NCBI GenBank assembly: GCA_900541965.1 | Contig: UQLN01000095.1 | Coordinates: 1 to 10,394 of the forward strand | From: an uncultured Parabacteroides sp. | GTDB taxonomy: Bacteria > Bacteroidota > Bacteroidia > Bacteroidales > Tannerellaceae | Reading direction: 5' to 3' | DNA length: 10,394 nt | In this document: in pieces, positions 1 to 8,064 of the stretch | Layout of the letters: each line of letters starts with the position of its first letter | How positions within the stretch are numbered: position 1 is the first letter of the stretch | Position numbers and translations under genes: made by a program | Notes under the pieces: generated by a model | What the model saw: only the letters and a program-made list of their open reading frames with translations | What the model was told of the DNA's origin: nothing | Databases searched by the model: none

Positions 1-421
1 CCCCTCCGGTCAGGACATAATCTCCTACCGATATTTCTTTCGTAATCAAATGCTCGCGGATACGATAGTCGATTCCTTTATAATGTCCGCAAAGAATAAT
101 CATATTATTCAATAAAGACATACTGTTTGCCATTGGCTGGTTGAATGTTTCGCCATCCGGTGAGGTATATATGACTTCATCATATTCCCGCTCACTTTTT
201 AAAACAGAGATAGCACGGTCTATCGGTTCGATTTGCATCACCATTCCGGCTTCCCCTCCAAATGGGTAATCATCCACGCGACGCCATTTATTAGTCGTGT
301 AATCACGTAAGTTGTGCAGGTGAATTTCTGCAAGTCCTTTATCCTGTGCTCTTTTTACAATAGAACAGTTCACCATTCCTTCGATCATTTCCGGGAGTAC
401 GGTAAGAATATCTATGCGCAT
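1..421 (-). CDS. trmD: tRNA (guanine-37-N1)-methyltransferase TrmD, N-terminal part (cut by window edge)
   Basis: Cytoplasmic SPOUT-class enzyme that methylates N1 of G37, next to the anticodon, from S-adenosylmethionine and so prevents +1 frameshifting. The reverse strand reads from an ATG at 421 (MRIDILTVLPEM) for 140 complete codons to the left edge; the rest lies outside. Visible family landmarks are the PFGGEAGMVMQ segment (residues 53-63), the SPDG turn (87-90), LCGHYKGID (110-118) and GDYVLTGG (133-140). The last two form the trefoil-knot SAM site of TrmD. The family is usually about 225-250 residues, so a little over half is seen. The start matches the usual TrmD N-terminus. It is transcribed divergently from nrfA across a 160-bp gap. 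Identification is secure; whether the missing C-terminus is intact cannot be judged. Confidence 0.96.
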   Translation of the reverse strand, partial: MRIDILTVLPEMIEGMVNCSIVKRAQDKGLAEIHLHNLRDYTTNKWRRVDDYPFGGEAGMVMQIEPIDRAISVLKSEREYDEVIYTSPDGETFNQPMANSMSLLNNMIILCGHYKGIDYRIREHLITKEISVGDYVLTGG

Positions 422-448
422 AAGGTTGTCTTTGTATTATATTTGTTA

Positions 449-479
449 CAAAAGTACATGAAATAATCAATTAAGTAAA
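449..479 (-). promoter_or_regulatory. Putative Bacteroides-type promoter of trmD
   Basis: Read on the minus strand, TACTTTTG (456 down to 449) matches the Bacteroides -7 consensus TAnnTTTG. A TTTA at 479-476 lies 19 bp upstream and matches three of four bases of the -33 TTTG element. This leaves a leader of about 20-25 nt before the trmD ATG. It is a motif match only. Confidence 0.45.
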
Positions 480-489
480 TTACTATTTA

Positions 490-497
490 TACTTTTG
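490..497 (+). promoter_or_regulatory. Putative -7 box upstream of nrfA
   Basis: TACTTTTG on the plus strand is a full match to TAnnTTTG. No good TTTG -33 element lies about 19-21 bp upstream, which would fit a promoter that needs an activator. The transcript would carry a leader of about 80 nt before the nrfA ATG. The box is the mirror image of the trmD box, so the two form a 9-bp inverted repeat (448-456 and 490-498). Confidence 0.4.
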
Positions 498-581
498 TCG
501 CTAATAGCAATGATTGTTAATCTTTTTGGACGACTCATCGGGTAAATTCGGGTCGCATCAGGGATAAATAACAAATCTTTT

Positions 582-2057
582 ATGAATACATACCGGAAAA
601 ACAAATACTATCCAATGTTTTTGGGTGGAATAATAATACTCGTATCTATTATTGCCATATATAAAATATGTGCGGGAGACGGGGCTATTGTATTTATTGA
701 TGATACAGTAACGGACGGGGAAGATAGTACGGAGTTGGTTTTAAAAGATATGAAACTACGTGATTCCGAAGAATATAAAAGCTGGAAACATACCACCGAT
801 ACAAGCTTCAGTAGTTTATATAATGGCAACCGGGCTGTCGATGTACTGGCTTCCCGCCCTGATATGGTTATTTTATGGGCAGGCTATTCTTTTTCCAAAA
901 GTTATTATACCCCAAGAGGGCATATGTATACGGTAGATGATTTTCGTCAAAGTCTTCGGAGTGGTGCTCCTATGGGAAAGGGGGAAGGTATGCAACCTGC
1001 CGCTTGTTGGGCATGCAAAAGCCAAGATGTGGTTTTAGTGGCAGAGAAAGTCGGATTTCCAGCTTTCTATCAACAGAAATGGTCTTATTGGGGAAGTGAA
1101 ATTGTAAATCCTGTTGCCTGTTCGGATTGCCACGACCCGGAAAGTATGGACTTATACATTACGCGTCCTTTCTTTGCAGAGGCTTATCAACGGTCTGGTC
1201 GCCAATTGGAGGATGCTTCGGAGCAGGATATGCGTTCATTGGTGTGTGCCCAGTGTCATTCGGAATATTATATGGATGAAAAGAATAAAGCAGTTGTTTT
1301 TCCCTGGAACAACGGGTATTCTATGGAGGGCATGGAAACTTATTATGATAGCATTGAGTTTTCGGATTATACGCATAAGTTGAGCCGTGCTCCTCTGCTG
1401 AAAGCACAGCATCCGGATTTTGAACTTGCCCAAATGGGAATTCATGCGCAACGTGGTGTTTCATGCGGGGAATGCCATATGCCTTATATGGGAGAAGATG
1501 TGAAGCAGTATAATAACCATCATATACAAAGTCCTTTAGCAATGATTGACCAGACATGCCGGTCATGCCATCGTGAAAATGAGGAAACCTTGTACCAGAA
1601 TGTATATGACCGGCAGAACAAGGTTATGGAAGTGCGTAATCGTTTGGAAGATGAGTTAACCCGGGCACATATCGAAGCTAAATTTGCCTGGGACAGAGGT
1701 GCTACGGAGAGACAGATGAAGGGCGTTTTGAAATTACTCCGCCAGGCACAATGGCGTTGGGATTTTGGAGTGGCTTCGCATGGAGCGGCATTTCATGCTC
1801 CGCAGGAAGTTCAACGCATATTGGGATGCGGGTTGGATAAGGCGATGCAGGCTCGTATCGCTATATTGAAAGTACTTGTGGGGTTAGGCTATACAGGAGA
1901 TGTCCCCATGCCCGATATTTCAACAAAAGAGAAAGCACAGAAATATATCGGATTGAATATGGCAGAAGAAAATATGTCTAAAGAGAAATTTTTGAAAACC
2001 GTTCTTCCCGAATGGATTGAGGAAGCAAAAGCAAATAATCGCCTGCTTAAACAATAA
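582..2057 (+). CDS. nrfA: Pentaheme cytochrome c nitrite reductase, ammonia-forming (NrfA)
   Basis: Reduces nitrite to ammonium with six electrons in the periplasm, the terminal step of dissimilatory nitrate reduction to ammonium. The 491 residues begin with a short basic stretch and a hydrophobic segment (about 12-28), either a signal peptide or an uncleaved anchor. Five heme-binding motifs follow: CWACK (142-146), the catalytic heme with lysine as proximal ligand and the NrfA hallmark, then CSDCH (180-184), CAQCH (222-226), CGECH (295-299) and CRSCH (326-330). Other landmarks are TRP with Arg195 (likely active-site Arg), EYY (228-230, calcium and active-site tyrosine region), KAQH (274-277, calcium ligands plus catalytic His277), and distal heme-ligand candidates HH (313-314) and SHGAAFH (399-405). 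Length is normal and no key residue is missing. The ATG at 582 directly precedes the basic and hydrophobic N-terminus. Unusually, neither the NrfH quinol dehydrogenase nor cytochrome c maturation genes adjoin it; it sits between divergent trmD and a convergent kinase gene. Confidence 0.95.
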   Translation: MNTYRKNKYYPMFLGGIIILVSIIAIYKICAGDGAIVFIDDTVTDGEDSTELVLKDMKLRDSEEYKSWKHTTDTSFSSLYNGNRAVDVLASRPDMVILWAGYSFSKSYYTPRGHMYTVDDFRQSLRSGAPMGKGEGMQPAACWACKSQDVVLVAEKVGFPAFYQQKWSYWGSEIVNPVACSDCHDPESMDLYITRPFFAEAYQRSGRQLEDASEQDMRSLVCAQCHSEYYMDEKNKAVVFPWNNGYSMEGMETYYDSIEFSDYTHKLSRAPLLKAQHPDFELAQMGIHAQRGVSCGECHMPYMGEDVKQYNNHHIQSPLAMIDQTCRSCHRENEETLYQNVYDRQNKVMEVRNRLEDELTRAHIEAKFAWDRGATERQMKGVLKLLRQAQWRWDFGVASHGAAFHAPQEVQRILGCGLDKAMQARIAILKVLVGLGYTGDVPMPDISTKEKAQKYIGLNMAEENMSKEKFLKTVLPEWIEEAKANNRLLKQ

Positions 2058-2063
2058 TTATCA

Positions 2064-4376
2064 TTAATTACTGCAGATTTGTACCAGGTTTGCATCATAA
2101 GGTAAAACAATGGTGAACTTACTGCCTTTCCCGACTTCCGATTCCAGATGAATGCTACCGTTAAATGTTTTGATAATGCTTTGGCTGATTGCTAACCCCA
2201 AGCCTGTTCCCTGGGCAAATTCATCCAGTTTCTGGAAACGTTCGAATACCTGTTGTATTTTGTCGGCAGGGATTCCTTTCCCGGTATCTGTTACCGAAAT
2301 ATGAATAGACCGATTGTCGTCGCTATATTGGTATTTTAGTTCTATATAACCTTCGGAGGTGAATTTTGTTGCGTTATTGATAAAGTTCGTTATCACTTGT
2401 GTGAGACGTAGGCGGTCTGTATGTATGATGGCAGGATTGTCGGGAACTTGCTTACGCAGTTCTACATTTTGGGGCATTAATACTTTATGTGTATTGAATA
2501 TATCATTAATCAATTGATTTAAATTACAATCTTCATATGTAAAGGAAATTCTTCCGGACTCGATACGTGATAAATCAAGAATGTCGTTAATCAATTTGAG
2601 TAGTAAGACACTGTTTTTATTAATCAATTCGCTGAATTCGGTTTTTTCTTCATTTTCCAAATCAGTATTAGAGCCTAATAACTGGGAGAAGCCAACAATG
2701 GCATTTAGTGGCGTACGGATTTCATGGCTCATATTAGCCAGGAAAACAGATTTCATTTTATCGGATTCTTCGGCCTTCTTCCGGGCTTCCATTAATTTTA
2801 TCTCCGTCTCTTTAATTTGTTGAATATTCAGACAGAGGCCGTTTACCTCAACCGATTCCGTGTTTTTTGTAGATGCCTGTTTGTGTGTATTCTGCGCATA
2901 ACGGAATTCCCACCATTGATACCCTTTTCCATTGAAATCATACCGTCTGGTGGTGATTTGCCTGGAAGAGAAGCCATGGTCCAGCTTGTATTTGTTTAAA
3001 ATGAAATTTTCCTGTTCATCCGGGTGAATGGCATTTTGGAAATGGGCGGCACTGATTGGTTTTTCCGGCATATCCAGATAATGGTAAAACTCTTTATCAA
3101 ATTCAAAAATACCGTCTTTGTAGCGGAAAGTAAAGATATTGCCGCTCTCTAACGCAAAAGAGAGAAATTCTTTTTCCCGTTTTAAGGTCTCTTGTGCTTC
3201 TTTTTTACGTGCTGTTTCCCTTTTATATTGCATTCTTTGATAGAAAAGAATAATTGATATAGAAATAATAAAGAGAACGCCGGTAAATAGAAGAAGAGTC
3301 TGGTAACGGACATAGAAAGGCATATTTACAAATAAAGAACCTGCTGGCAACAAGCTTGTGTTAATATTCCATTGCTCAAGTGCTTTATAATCGAAAATAT
3401 ACCTTTTGTCTGTTTCCATTACCTGTGGAAAATTGGATACCGGCATCCCGTTCAATATATCAGCCACGCGATTGGCTGCTCTTGTTGTTTCTTCCTGAAT
3501 CGGGGAGACATATCCTCCGACTATTCCATTGTTGTAGCCTATCATTTCATTTACAACGGAGAAGCCGGGAAATGAACCGAAATGTCCTAAAGAAATGGAC
3601 AAATAATTTCTTTTTGTTGCCAGGTAGGCTTTGTTGTAGTAGTTTTCTACGAACCCTCTCATTAACGGCCGGGTCAATTTACCGTTTAATGTACTTATAT
3701 ACATATCATCCGGTTTAATCTTTTTGTCTTTAGATAAAGAAAGTGCTCTTTTCCCGGATATGCGTATTCCGTCGAGGGAAGATATATCGTTTATTTTACA
3801 GATATTTTTTATCTGTTCATCCATATCGGCAAGAATCTCTTTGTCTTCGAACGTATCATCCGATACTCTTATAACGATACATTTGCCTAAAAGCTGTTCT
3901 ATCAGTTTGATGTTTGTTTTATAATCCGGTTTGTCGTAAAAGCCCGTTAAATTCGGGTAGTTGCGGATGAAGGACAAATTCGGATAGTTTACACCCATAA
4001 AAACAGTTGGGATAGTTTTTATCCACGTATGTTTGCATGTAAGGAATATATTTAAAGCTTTGTCGTTATTAATTAGTATGACATCCGGTTTCCAATCGGA
4101 AAGTTCTGTCATTTTCCTGAACAGTTCCAGCCTGGCTTTTTTCTCTGAGGTTTGCCCGGAATTCAGATAGATAGAATAAACTTCAGCCTGTATTTTTCTT
4201 TTTTCCAGTTGTTGGGCTAATGTTTGTTTAATATCCTTGTATGCAGGAAAGTTTGCTTCATAAGACTGAATGACCAGTATATGCTTTTTAGGAGTATTTT
4301 GCGAGCAGGAAACGGAGAAAAGGCAAAATACGATAAATAGTATCAGATGTTGTGCCGGCAGAGTCTTGTTGAACAT
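2064..4376 (-). CDS. Sensor histidine kinase with periplasmic binding-protein-like domain and PAS-like region
   Basis: A 770-residue inner-membrane sensor kinase. An N-terminal hydrophobic signal (8-24) ends in SVSC; Cys24 resembles a lipobox cysteine, but Ser at -3 is atypical. Residues about 30-340 look like the periplasmic ABC-substrate-binding-like sensor fold (HILVIQSYE near 32-40, then alternating strands and helices, with DVILINND at 98-105). One transmembrane helix follows (about 357-379), then a basic linker with coiled-coil character (382-405), a PAS-like segment (about 403-525, including NAIHPDE and YQWWEFRY), and the catalytic core. The H-box is SHEIRTPLN with phospho-acceptor His551, the N-box FINNATKF (665-672), the G1 box DTGKGIP (697-703), the F-box FERFQKL (711-717), and the G2 box GTGLGLA (723-729). 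The protein ends soon after, with no receiver domain, so it needs a separate response regulator; none is in the window. The ligand is unknown. It is convergent with nrfA. Family call is firm; the sensor-domain family is inferred from general pattern. Confidence 0.93.
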   Translation of the reverse strand: MFNKTLPAQHLILFIVFCLFSVSCSQNTPKKHILVIQSYEANFPAYKDIKQTLAQQLEKRKIQAEVYSIYLNSGQTSEKKARLELFRKMTELSDWKPDVILINNDKALNIFLTCKHTWIKTIPTVFMGVNYPNLSFIRNYPNLTGFYDKPDYKTNIKLIEQLLGKCIVIRVSDDTFEDKEILADMDEQIKNICKINDISSLDGIRISGKRALSLSKDKKIKPDDMYISTLNGKLTRPLMRGFVENYYNKAYLATKRNYLSISLGHFGSFPGFSVVNEMIGYNNGIVGGYVSPIQEETTRAANRVADILNGMPVSNFPQVMETDKRYIFDYKALEQWNINTSLLPAGSLFVNMPFYVRYQTLLLFTGVLFIISISIILFYQRMQYKRETARKKEAQETLKREKEFLSFALESGNIFTFRYKDGIFEFDKEFYHYLDMPEKPISAAHFQNAIHPDEQENFILNKYKLDHGFSSRQITTRRYDFNGKGYQWWEFRYAQNTHKQASTKNTESVEVNGLCLNIQQIKETEIKLMEARKKAEESDKMKSVFLANMSHEIRTPLNAIVGFSQLLGSNTDLENEEKTEFSELINKNSVLLLKLINDILDLSRIESGRISFTYEDCNLNQLINDIFNTHKVLMPQNVELRKQVPDNPAIIHTDRLRLTQVITNFINNATKFTSEGYIELKYQYSDDNRSIHISVTDTGKGIPADKIQQVFERFQKLDEFAQGTGLGLAISQSIIKTFNGSIHLESEVGKGSKFTIVLPYDANLVQICSN

Positions 4377-4447
4377 AGAGTTATTATTAAAAAATACTTA
4401 AGTCCGGAGGTTATCCCTTAATCAACCTGCCAGGGCATAATAGTCGA

Positions 4448-4479
4448 CTAAATTATATGATTTTTTTTAGTTAAACAAA
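4448..4479 (-). promoter_or_regulatory. Putative promoter of the sensor kinase gene
   Basis: On the minus strand a perfect TTTG (4479-4476) is followed after 20 bp by TAATTTAG (4455-4448), which differs from the TAnnTTTG -7 consensus at one fixed position. The spacing is right for Bacteroides promoters and leaves a leader of about 65 nt before the ATG at 4376. This is a motif match only. Confidence 0.35.
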
Positions 4480-4536
4480 TAAAAGATGAAAAATGAGTTT
4501 TGGGGGTAAAACATATATCTTTTGAATTATTATTTG

Positions 4537-4544
4537 TACTTTTG
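4537..4544 (+). promoter_or_regulatory. Putative -7 box of the pheT-yebC operon
   Basis: TACTTTTG matches TAnnTTTG exactly and is followed by a plausible start a few bases later, near 4551, giving a leader of about 65 nt before the pheT ATG at 4618. No TTTG at the ideal -33 distance was found. The box also shows that an in-frame ATG at 4522 lies upstream of transcription and is not the pheT start. Confidence 0.45.
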
Positions 4545-4566
4545 CCCGTCAAATTACGTTAGGATG

Positions 4567-4585
4567 AGGTTGTTCTGCACAACCT
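4567..4585 (+). promoter_or_regulatory. Hairpin in the pheT 5' leader
   Basis: AGGTTGT (4567-4573) and ACAACCT (4579-4585) are perfect 7-bp inverted arms around the 5-nt loop TCTGC. They lie 32 bp before the pheT start and within the predicted transcript. No T-run follows, so this is not a simple terminator. It could affect translation or RNA stability, or be chance. It overlaps an in-frame upstream ATG at 4564. Confidence 0.4.
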
Positions 4586-4617
4586 TGATATTATTTGAAA
4601 GAATAAATTTTATAACA

Positions 4618-7080
4618 ATGAATATATCTTACAACTGGCTGAAAGATTATCTTGATTTTGATTTACAGCCTGAAGAAGTATCAGCGGCATTGACTTCCAT
4701 CGGATTGGAAACAGGAGGAGTGGAAGAAGTTCAAACTATCAAAGGCGGACTGGAAGGTTTGGTTATCGGTGAAGTTCTTACTTGTGTGGAACATCCTAAT
4801 TCCGACCATCTTCATATTACAACTGTCAATGTAGGAGGCGACGGACCTTTGCAGATTGTATGCGGCGCCCCGAATGTGGCTGCCGGCCAGAAAGTGGTTG
4901 TTGCTGTGAACGGCACGAAACTGTATGATGGCGATGAGGTTTTTACCATCAAACGTTCAAAGATACGCGGTGTAGAATCTAACGGTATGATTTGTGCGGA
5001 AGATGAAATCGGTATCGGAACAGACCATGCCGGTATTATTGTTCTTCCGGCTGATGCGGTTGTAGGCACTCCTGCCAAAGAATATTATAATGTAAAAAGC
5101 GATTATGTATTGGAGGTGGATATCACTCCGAACCGTGTGGATGCCACTTCCCATTTCGGTGTGGCTCGTGATCTGGCTGCTTACTTGAAACAAAACGGTA
5201 AGCCGGCAGAACTGAAACGTCCTTCTGTGGATGCTTTCAAAATTGATGATGACACACCTGCCATTGAAGTAATCGTAGAAAATACGGAAGCTTGCCCGCG
5301 TTATTCCGGCGTGACTATCAAAGGGGTAACGATTAAGGAAAGTCCGGAGTGGTTGAAGAACCGTTTGAATGCTATCGGTTTGCGTCCTATCAATAATGTA
5401 GTGGATGTTACCAATTATGTATTGCATGAACTCGGGCAACCCTTGCACTCGTTCGATGCAGGCAAGGTGACAGGAAATAAAGTAATTGTAAAGACACAAC
5501 CTGAAGGAACAAAGTTCGTAACGTTGGATGGTGTGGAACGTACTTTGACCGACCGCGACCTGATGATTTGTAATACGGAAAACGCTATGTGTATAGGTGG
5601 CGTATTCGGCGGTTTGGATTCCGGTGTTACCGAACAGACTACGGATGTATTCCTCGAATCGGCTTGTTTCCATCCTACATGGATACGTAAAACAGCCCGT
5701 CGTTTCGGATTGAATACAGATGCTTCTTTCCGCTTTGAACGTGGTCTGGATGCAAATCAGACTGTTTACGTGCTGAAACGTGCTGCCTTATTGATACAGG
5801 AAGTGGCAGGTGGTAAGATTACAGGTTCTATTCAGGATGTTTATCCTTCTCCTGTAGCTCCTTACACTGTAGAGTTGACATATAAGAAAATTAATACATT
5901 GATAGGCAAGGTTATTCCTGCGGAAACAGTGAAAAGTATTCTTGCCAGTCTGGAAATGGAAATCATTTCCGAAAATGAAGAAGGCCTGACTGTCCATGTG
6001 CCTGTTTATCGCATAGACGTACAGCGTGATGTGGATGTAATTGAAGATATCCTGCGTATTTACGGTTATAATAATGTGGAATTCAGTGAAAATGTGAAAT
6101 CGAATCTGAGTTACCAGGCTCCGGCTGACCGTAGCTATAAGCTGCAAAATCTTATTTCCGAGCAATTATGTGGTTGTGGCTTCAATGAGATTCTGAATAA
6201 TTCGTTGACCCGTTCTGCTTATTACGACGAACTGTCTACCTATCCGGTATCCCATTGCGTTATGCTGATGAATCCGTTGAGTGCGGATTTGAACGGTATG
6301 CGTCAGACATTGCTGTTTGGCGGTCTGGAAAGTGTAGAACACAATATCAAACGTAAGAATGGCAATATCCGTTTCTTCGAATTTGGTAATTGCTATGATT
6401 ATAATGCCGACAATAAGAAAGACGGTGAGACATTGGCCGCATTCACTGAAAATTATCATTTAGGATTGTGGGTGACAGGAAACCGTGTGGAAAACAACTG
6501 GGCACACCCGAATGAAAAGTCATCCGTATATGAATTGAAAGCATATGTGGAGAATATTCTGGTTCGTTTGGGCGTAGATATGAAGAATGTAATTTTCGGG
6601 AACCTGGCTAACGATATTTATTCGGCAGGTTTAAGCATTACTACTACATCCGGTCGCCAGTTAGGTACATTAGGTATCGTGAGCCCTAAGATTTGTAAAG
6701 CAATGGACATTGATACGGAAGTGTATTATGCCGAACTGTCCTGGACTTTGTTGATGAAGGAAACCCGGAAGAGCAAGGTTACTTTTGCTGAAATCTCCAA
6801 ATTCCCTGCTGTAAAAAGAGACTTGGCTTTATTGTTGGACAAGAGCGTTCAGTTTGCCGAAATCGAAAAGATTGCTGCCGAGAGCGAACGTAAGTTGTTG
6901 CAGGGTGTTTCCCTGTTCGATGTTTACGAAGGCAAGAACCTGCCTGCCAGTAAAAAGTCGTACGCTGTCAGCTTCTTCCTGCAGGATAAGGAAAAAACAT
7001 TGAACGACAAGCAGATTGATGCAATTATGAAGAAAATCCAGACTAATCTGGAACAGAAACTGGGTGCACAATTAAGATAA
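4618..7080 (+). CDS. pheT: Phenylalanine--tRNA ligase beta subunit
   Basis: Large subunit of the cytoplasmic alpha2-beta2 phenylalanyl-tRNA synthetase. It binds tRNA-Phe and hydrolyses mischarged Tyr-tRNA. From the ATG at 4618 the protein is 820 residues and opens with MNISYNWLKDYL, the usual PheT N-terminus. Longer in-frame starts (4522, 4564) add residues unlike the family. Domains in order: the N-terminal strand region, the EMAP/OB-type tRNA-binding domain (about 40-150, with HPNSDHLH at 59-66 and VCGAPN at 81-86), the B3/B4 editing region (about 215-395, with RPINNVVDVTNY at 256-267 and HSFDAGKV at 277-284), the B5 domain (about 415-490, with VYRIDV at 463-468 and EDILRIYGY at 476-484), the catalytic-like core, and a C-terminal FDX-ACB domain (about 723-819) that contacts the anticodon arm. 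No frameshift or missing domain was seen. yebC follows after 30 bp, so the two are probably co-transcribed. The alpha subunit gene pheS is not in the window, as is common where the two are unlinked. Confidence 0.97.
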   Translation: MNISYNWLKDYLDFDLQPEEVSAALTSIGLETGGVEEVQTIKGGLEGLVIGEVLTCVEHPNSDHLHITTVNVGGDGPLQIVCGAPNVAAGQKVVVAVNGTKLYDGDEVFTIKRSKIRGVESNGMICAEDEIGIGTDHAGIIVLPADAVVGTPAKEYYNVKSDYVLEVDITPNRVDATSHFGVARDLAAYLKQNGKPAELKRPSVDAFKIDDDTPAIEVIVENTEACPRYSGVTIKGVTIKESPEWLKNRLNAIGLRPINNVVDVTNYVLHELGQPLHSFDAGKVTGNKVIVKTQPEGTKFVTLDGVERTLTDRDLMICNTENAMCIGGVFGGLDSGVTEQTTDVFLESACFHPTWIRKTARRFGLNTDASFRFERGLDANQTVYVLKRAALLIQEVAGGKITGSIQDVYPSPVAPYTVELTYKKINTLIGKVIPAETVKSILASLEMEIISENEEGLTVHVPVYRIDVQRDVDVIEDILRIYGYNNVEFSENVKSNLSYQAPADRSYKLQNLISEQLCGCGFNEILNNSLTRSAYYDELSTYPVSHCVMLMNPLSADLNGMRQTLLFGGLESVEHNIKRKNGNIRFFEFGNCYDYNADNKKDGETLAAFTENYHLGLWVTGNRVENNWAHPNEKSSVYELKAYVENILVRLGVDMKNVIFGNLANDIYSAGLSITTTSGRQLGTLGIVSPKICKAMDIDTEVYYAELSWTLLMKETRKSKVTFAEISKFPAVKRDLALLLDKSVQFAEIEKIAAESERKLLQGVSLFDVYEGKNLPASKKSYAVSFFLQDKEKTLNDKQIDAIMKKIQTNLEQKLGAQLR

Positions 7081-7110
7081 TAATCAAATTAAATATAATA
7101 GAATAACAAT

Positions 7111-7845
7111 ATGGGAAGAGCGTTTGAATTCCGTAAAGCAAGAAAGTTTAAACGTTGGGGCAACATGGCCCGCGTGTTTACTAAGTTAGGAAAAGAAATT
7201 ACAATAGCAGCTAAGGCTGGTGGCCCAGATCCGGAAAACAACCCTCATTTGCGTGCATTGATGCAGAATGCAAAGAAGGAGAATATGCCGAAGGAAAACG
7301 TGGAACGTGCTATCAAGCGTGCGGTTGAAAAGGACTTCTCCGGTTATAAGGAAATGACTTACGAAGGATACGGGCCTTTTGGTATTGCTATCTTTGTGGA
7401 AACAGCAACAGACAATACAACCCGTACAGTAGCCAATGTACGCAGCTATTTTAATAAACATGGCGGTTCACTGGGTACAAGCGGTAGCCTTGAATTTCTA
7501 TTCGACCACAAGTGTGTATTTCATATCGTTAAGAAAGAGGATATGTCTCTTGAAGACCTCGAATTGGAATTAATCGACTATGGAGTGGACGAATTGGATG
7601 AAGATGAAGGCGAAGTTGTAATTTATGGTGAATTTTCCCAGAATTCAGCTATCCAGAAATATCTGGAAGAAAACGGCTTCGAGATTGCCAGCAGTGAATT
7701 TGTCCGTATCCCGAACGACTTGAAGGAAGTGACTCCCGAACAGCGTGAAGCCATCGAAAAGCTGATTGAAAAGTTGGAAGAAGATGACGATGTTCAGAAC
7801 GTATTCCACAATATGAAGGAAGACGAAAGCGCAGACGAGGAATAA
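7111..7845 (+). CDS. yebC: YebC/PmpR family protein (TACO1-like)
   Basis: Cytoplasmic member of the YebC/PmpR/TACO1 family. Members have been described as DNA-binding regulators and, more recently, as factors that relieve ribosome stalling on difficult peptide stretches; which applies here cannot be told from sequence. The 244-residue length is typical. The N-terminus MGRAFEFRKARKFKRWGNMA (1-20), followed by RVFTKLGKEI, is the Bacteroidetes-type variant of the usual start. NPHLRALMQNAKKENMPKEN (44-63), YEGYGPFGIA (84-93), TDNTTRTVANVR (100-111) and GGSLGTSGSLEFLF (118-131) are family core motifs. The C-terminus is strongly acidic (EEDDD at 223-227 and the final DEE). It lies 30 bp after pheT and directly before a strong terminator, so it is the last gene of that operon. 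Pairing with a tRNA synthetase gene suits a translation role, but that is inference. Confidence 0.95.
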   Translation: MGRAFEFRKARKFKRWGNMARVFTKLGKEITIAAKAGGPDPENNPHLRALMQNAKKENMPKENVERAIKRAVEKDFSGYKEMTYEGYGPFGIAIFVETATDNTTRTVANVRSYFNKHGGSLGTSGSLEFLFDHKCVFHIVKKEDMSLEDLELELIDYGVDELDEDEGEVVIYGEFSQNSAIQKYLEENGFEIASSEFVRIPNDLKEVTPEQREAIEKLIEKLEEDDDVQNVFHNMKEDESADEE

Positions 7846-7860
7846 AAAGCTTTTACAAAT

Positions 7861-7909
7861 AAAAAACGGTATAAATCTGGTGTGAATCCGGATTTATACC
7901 GTTTTTTTT
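7861..7909 (+). terminator. Strong intrinsic terminator after yebC, probably bidirectional
   Basis: A 20-bp stem (7861-7880 with 7888-7907, one T-G wobble) closes a 7-nt loop, TGTGAAT, and runs into eight T residues (7902-7909). It begins 15 bp after the yebC stop. On the minus strand the same stem is followed by TTTTTT, so it can also stop transcripts from mdaB, whose stop lies about 155 bp away. The remaining gap to 8064 shows no gene or clear motif. Confidence 0.93.
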
Positions 7910-8064
7910 GTGAAGCATTAACAGATACGCTACATTTCTTCATTTCATAAGCTAATCTGATATTGTATCTACCGTTGGATAAAACGTGGGAAAGAATATG
8001 GCGAATCCGGATTGTCGGATAAGTCAGAACTTCTCCTTAGGCTGACACATTTAAAGTTACGTTT

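Noticed and set aside
4522..4617. N-terminal extension of pheT to the ATG at 4522
   Set aside because: It overlaps the predicted promoter, its residues do not resemble PheT, and the family N-terminus begins at 4618.
4957..5673. Minus-strand open frame of 238 codons inside pheT
   Set aside because: It lies wholly within the well-conserved pheT coding region and its product is composition-biased with no family features.
8022..8045. GTCAG / CTGAC inverted repeat in the yebC-mdaB gap
   Set aside because: Only 5-6 bp arms with a 14-bp spacer and no T-run; not above chance and the nearby terminator already explains the region.
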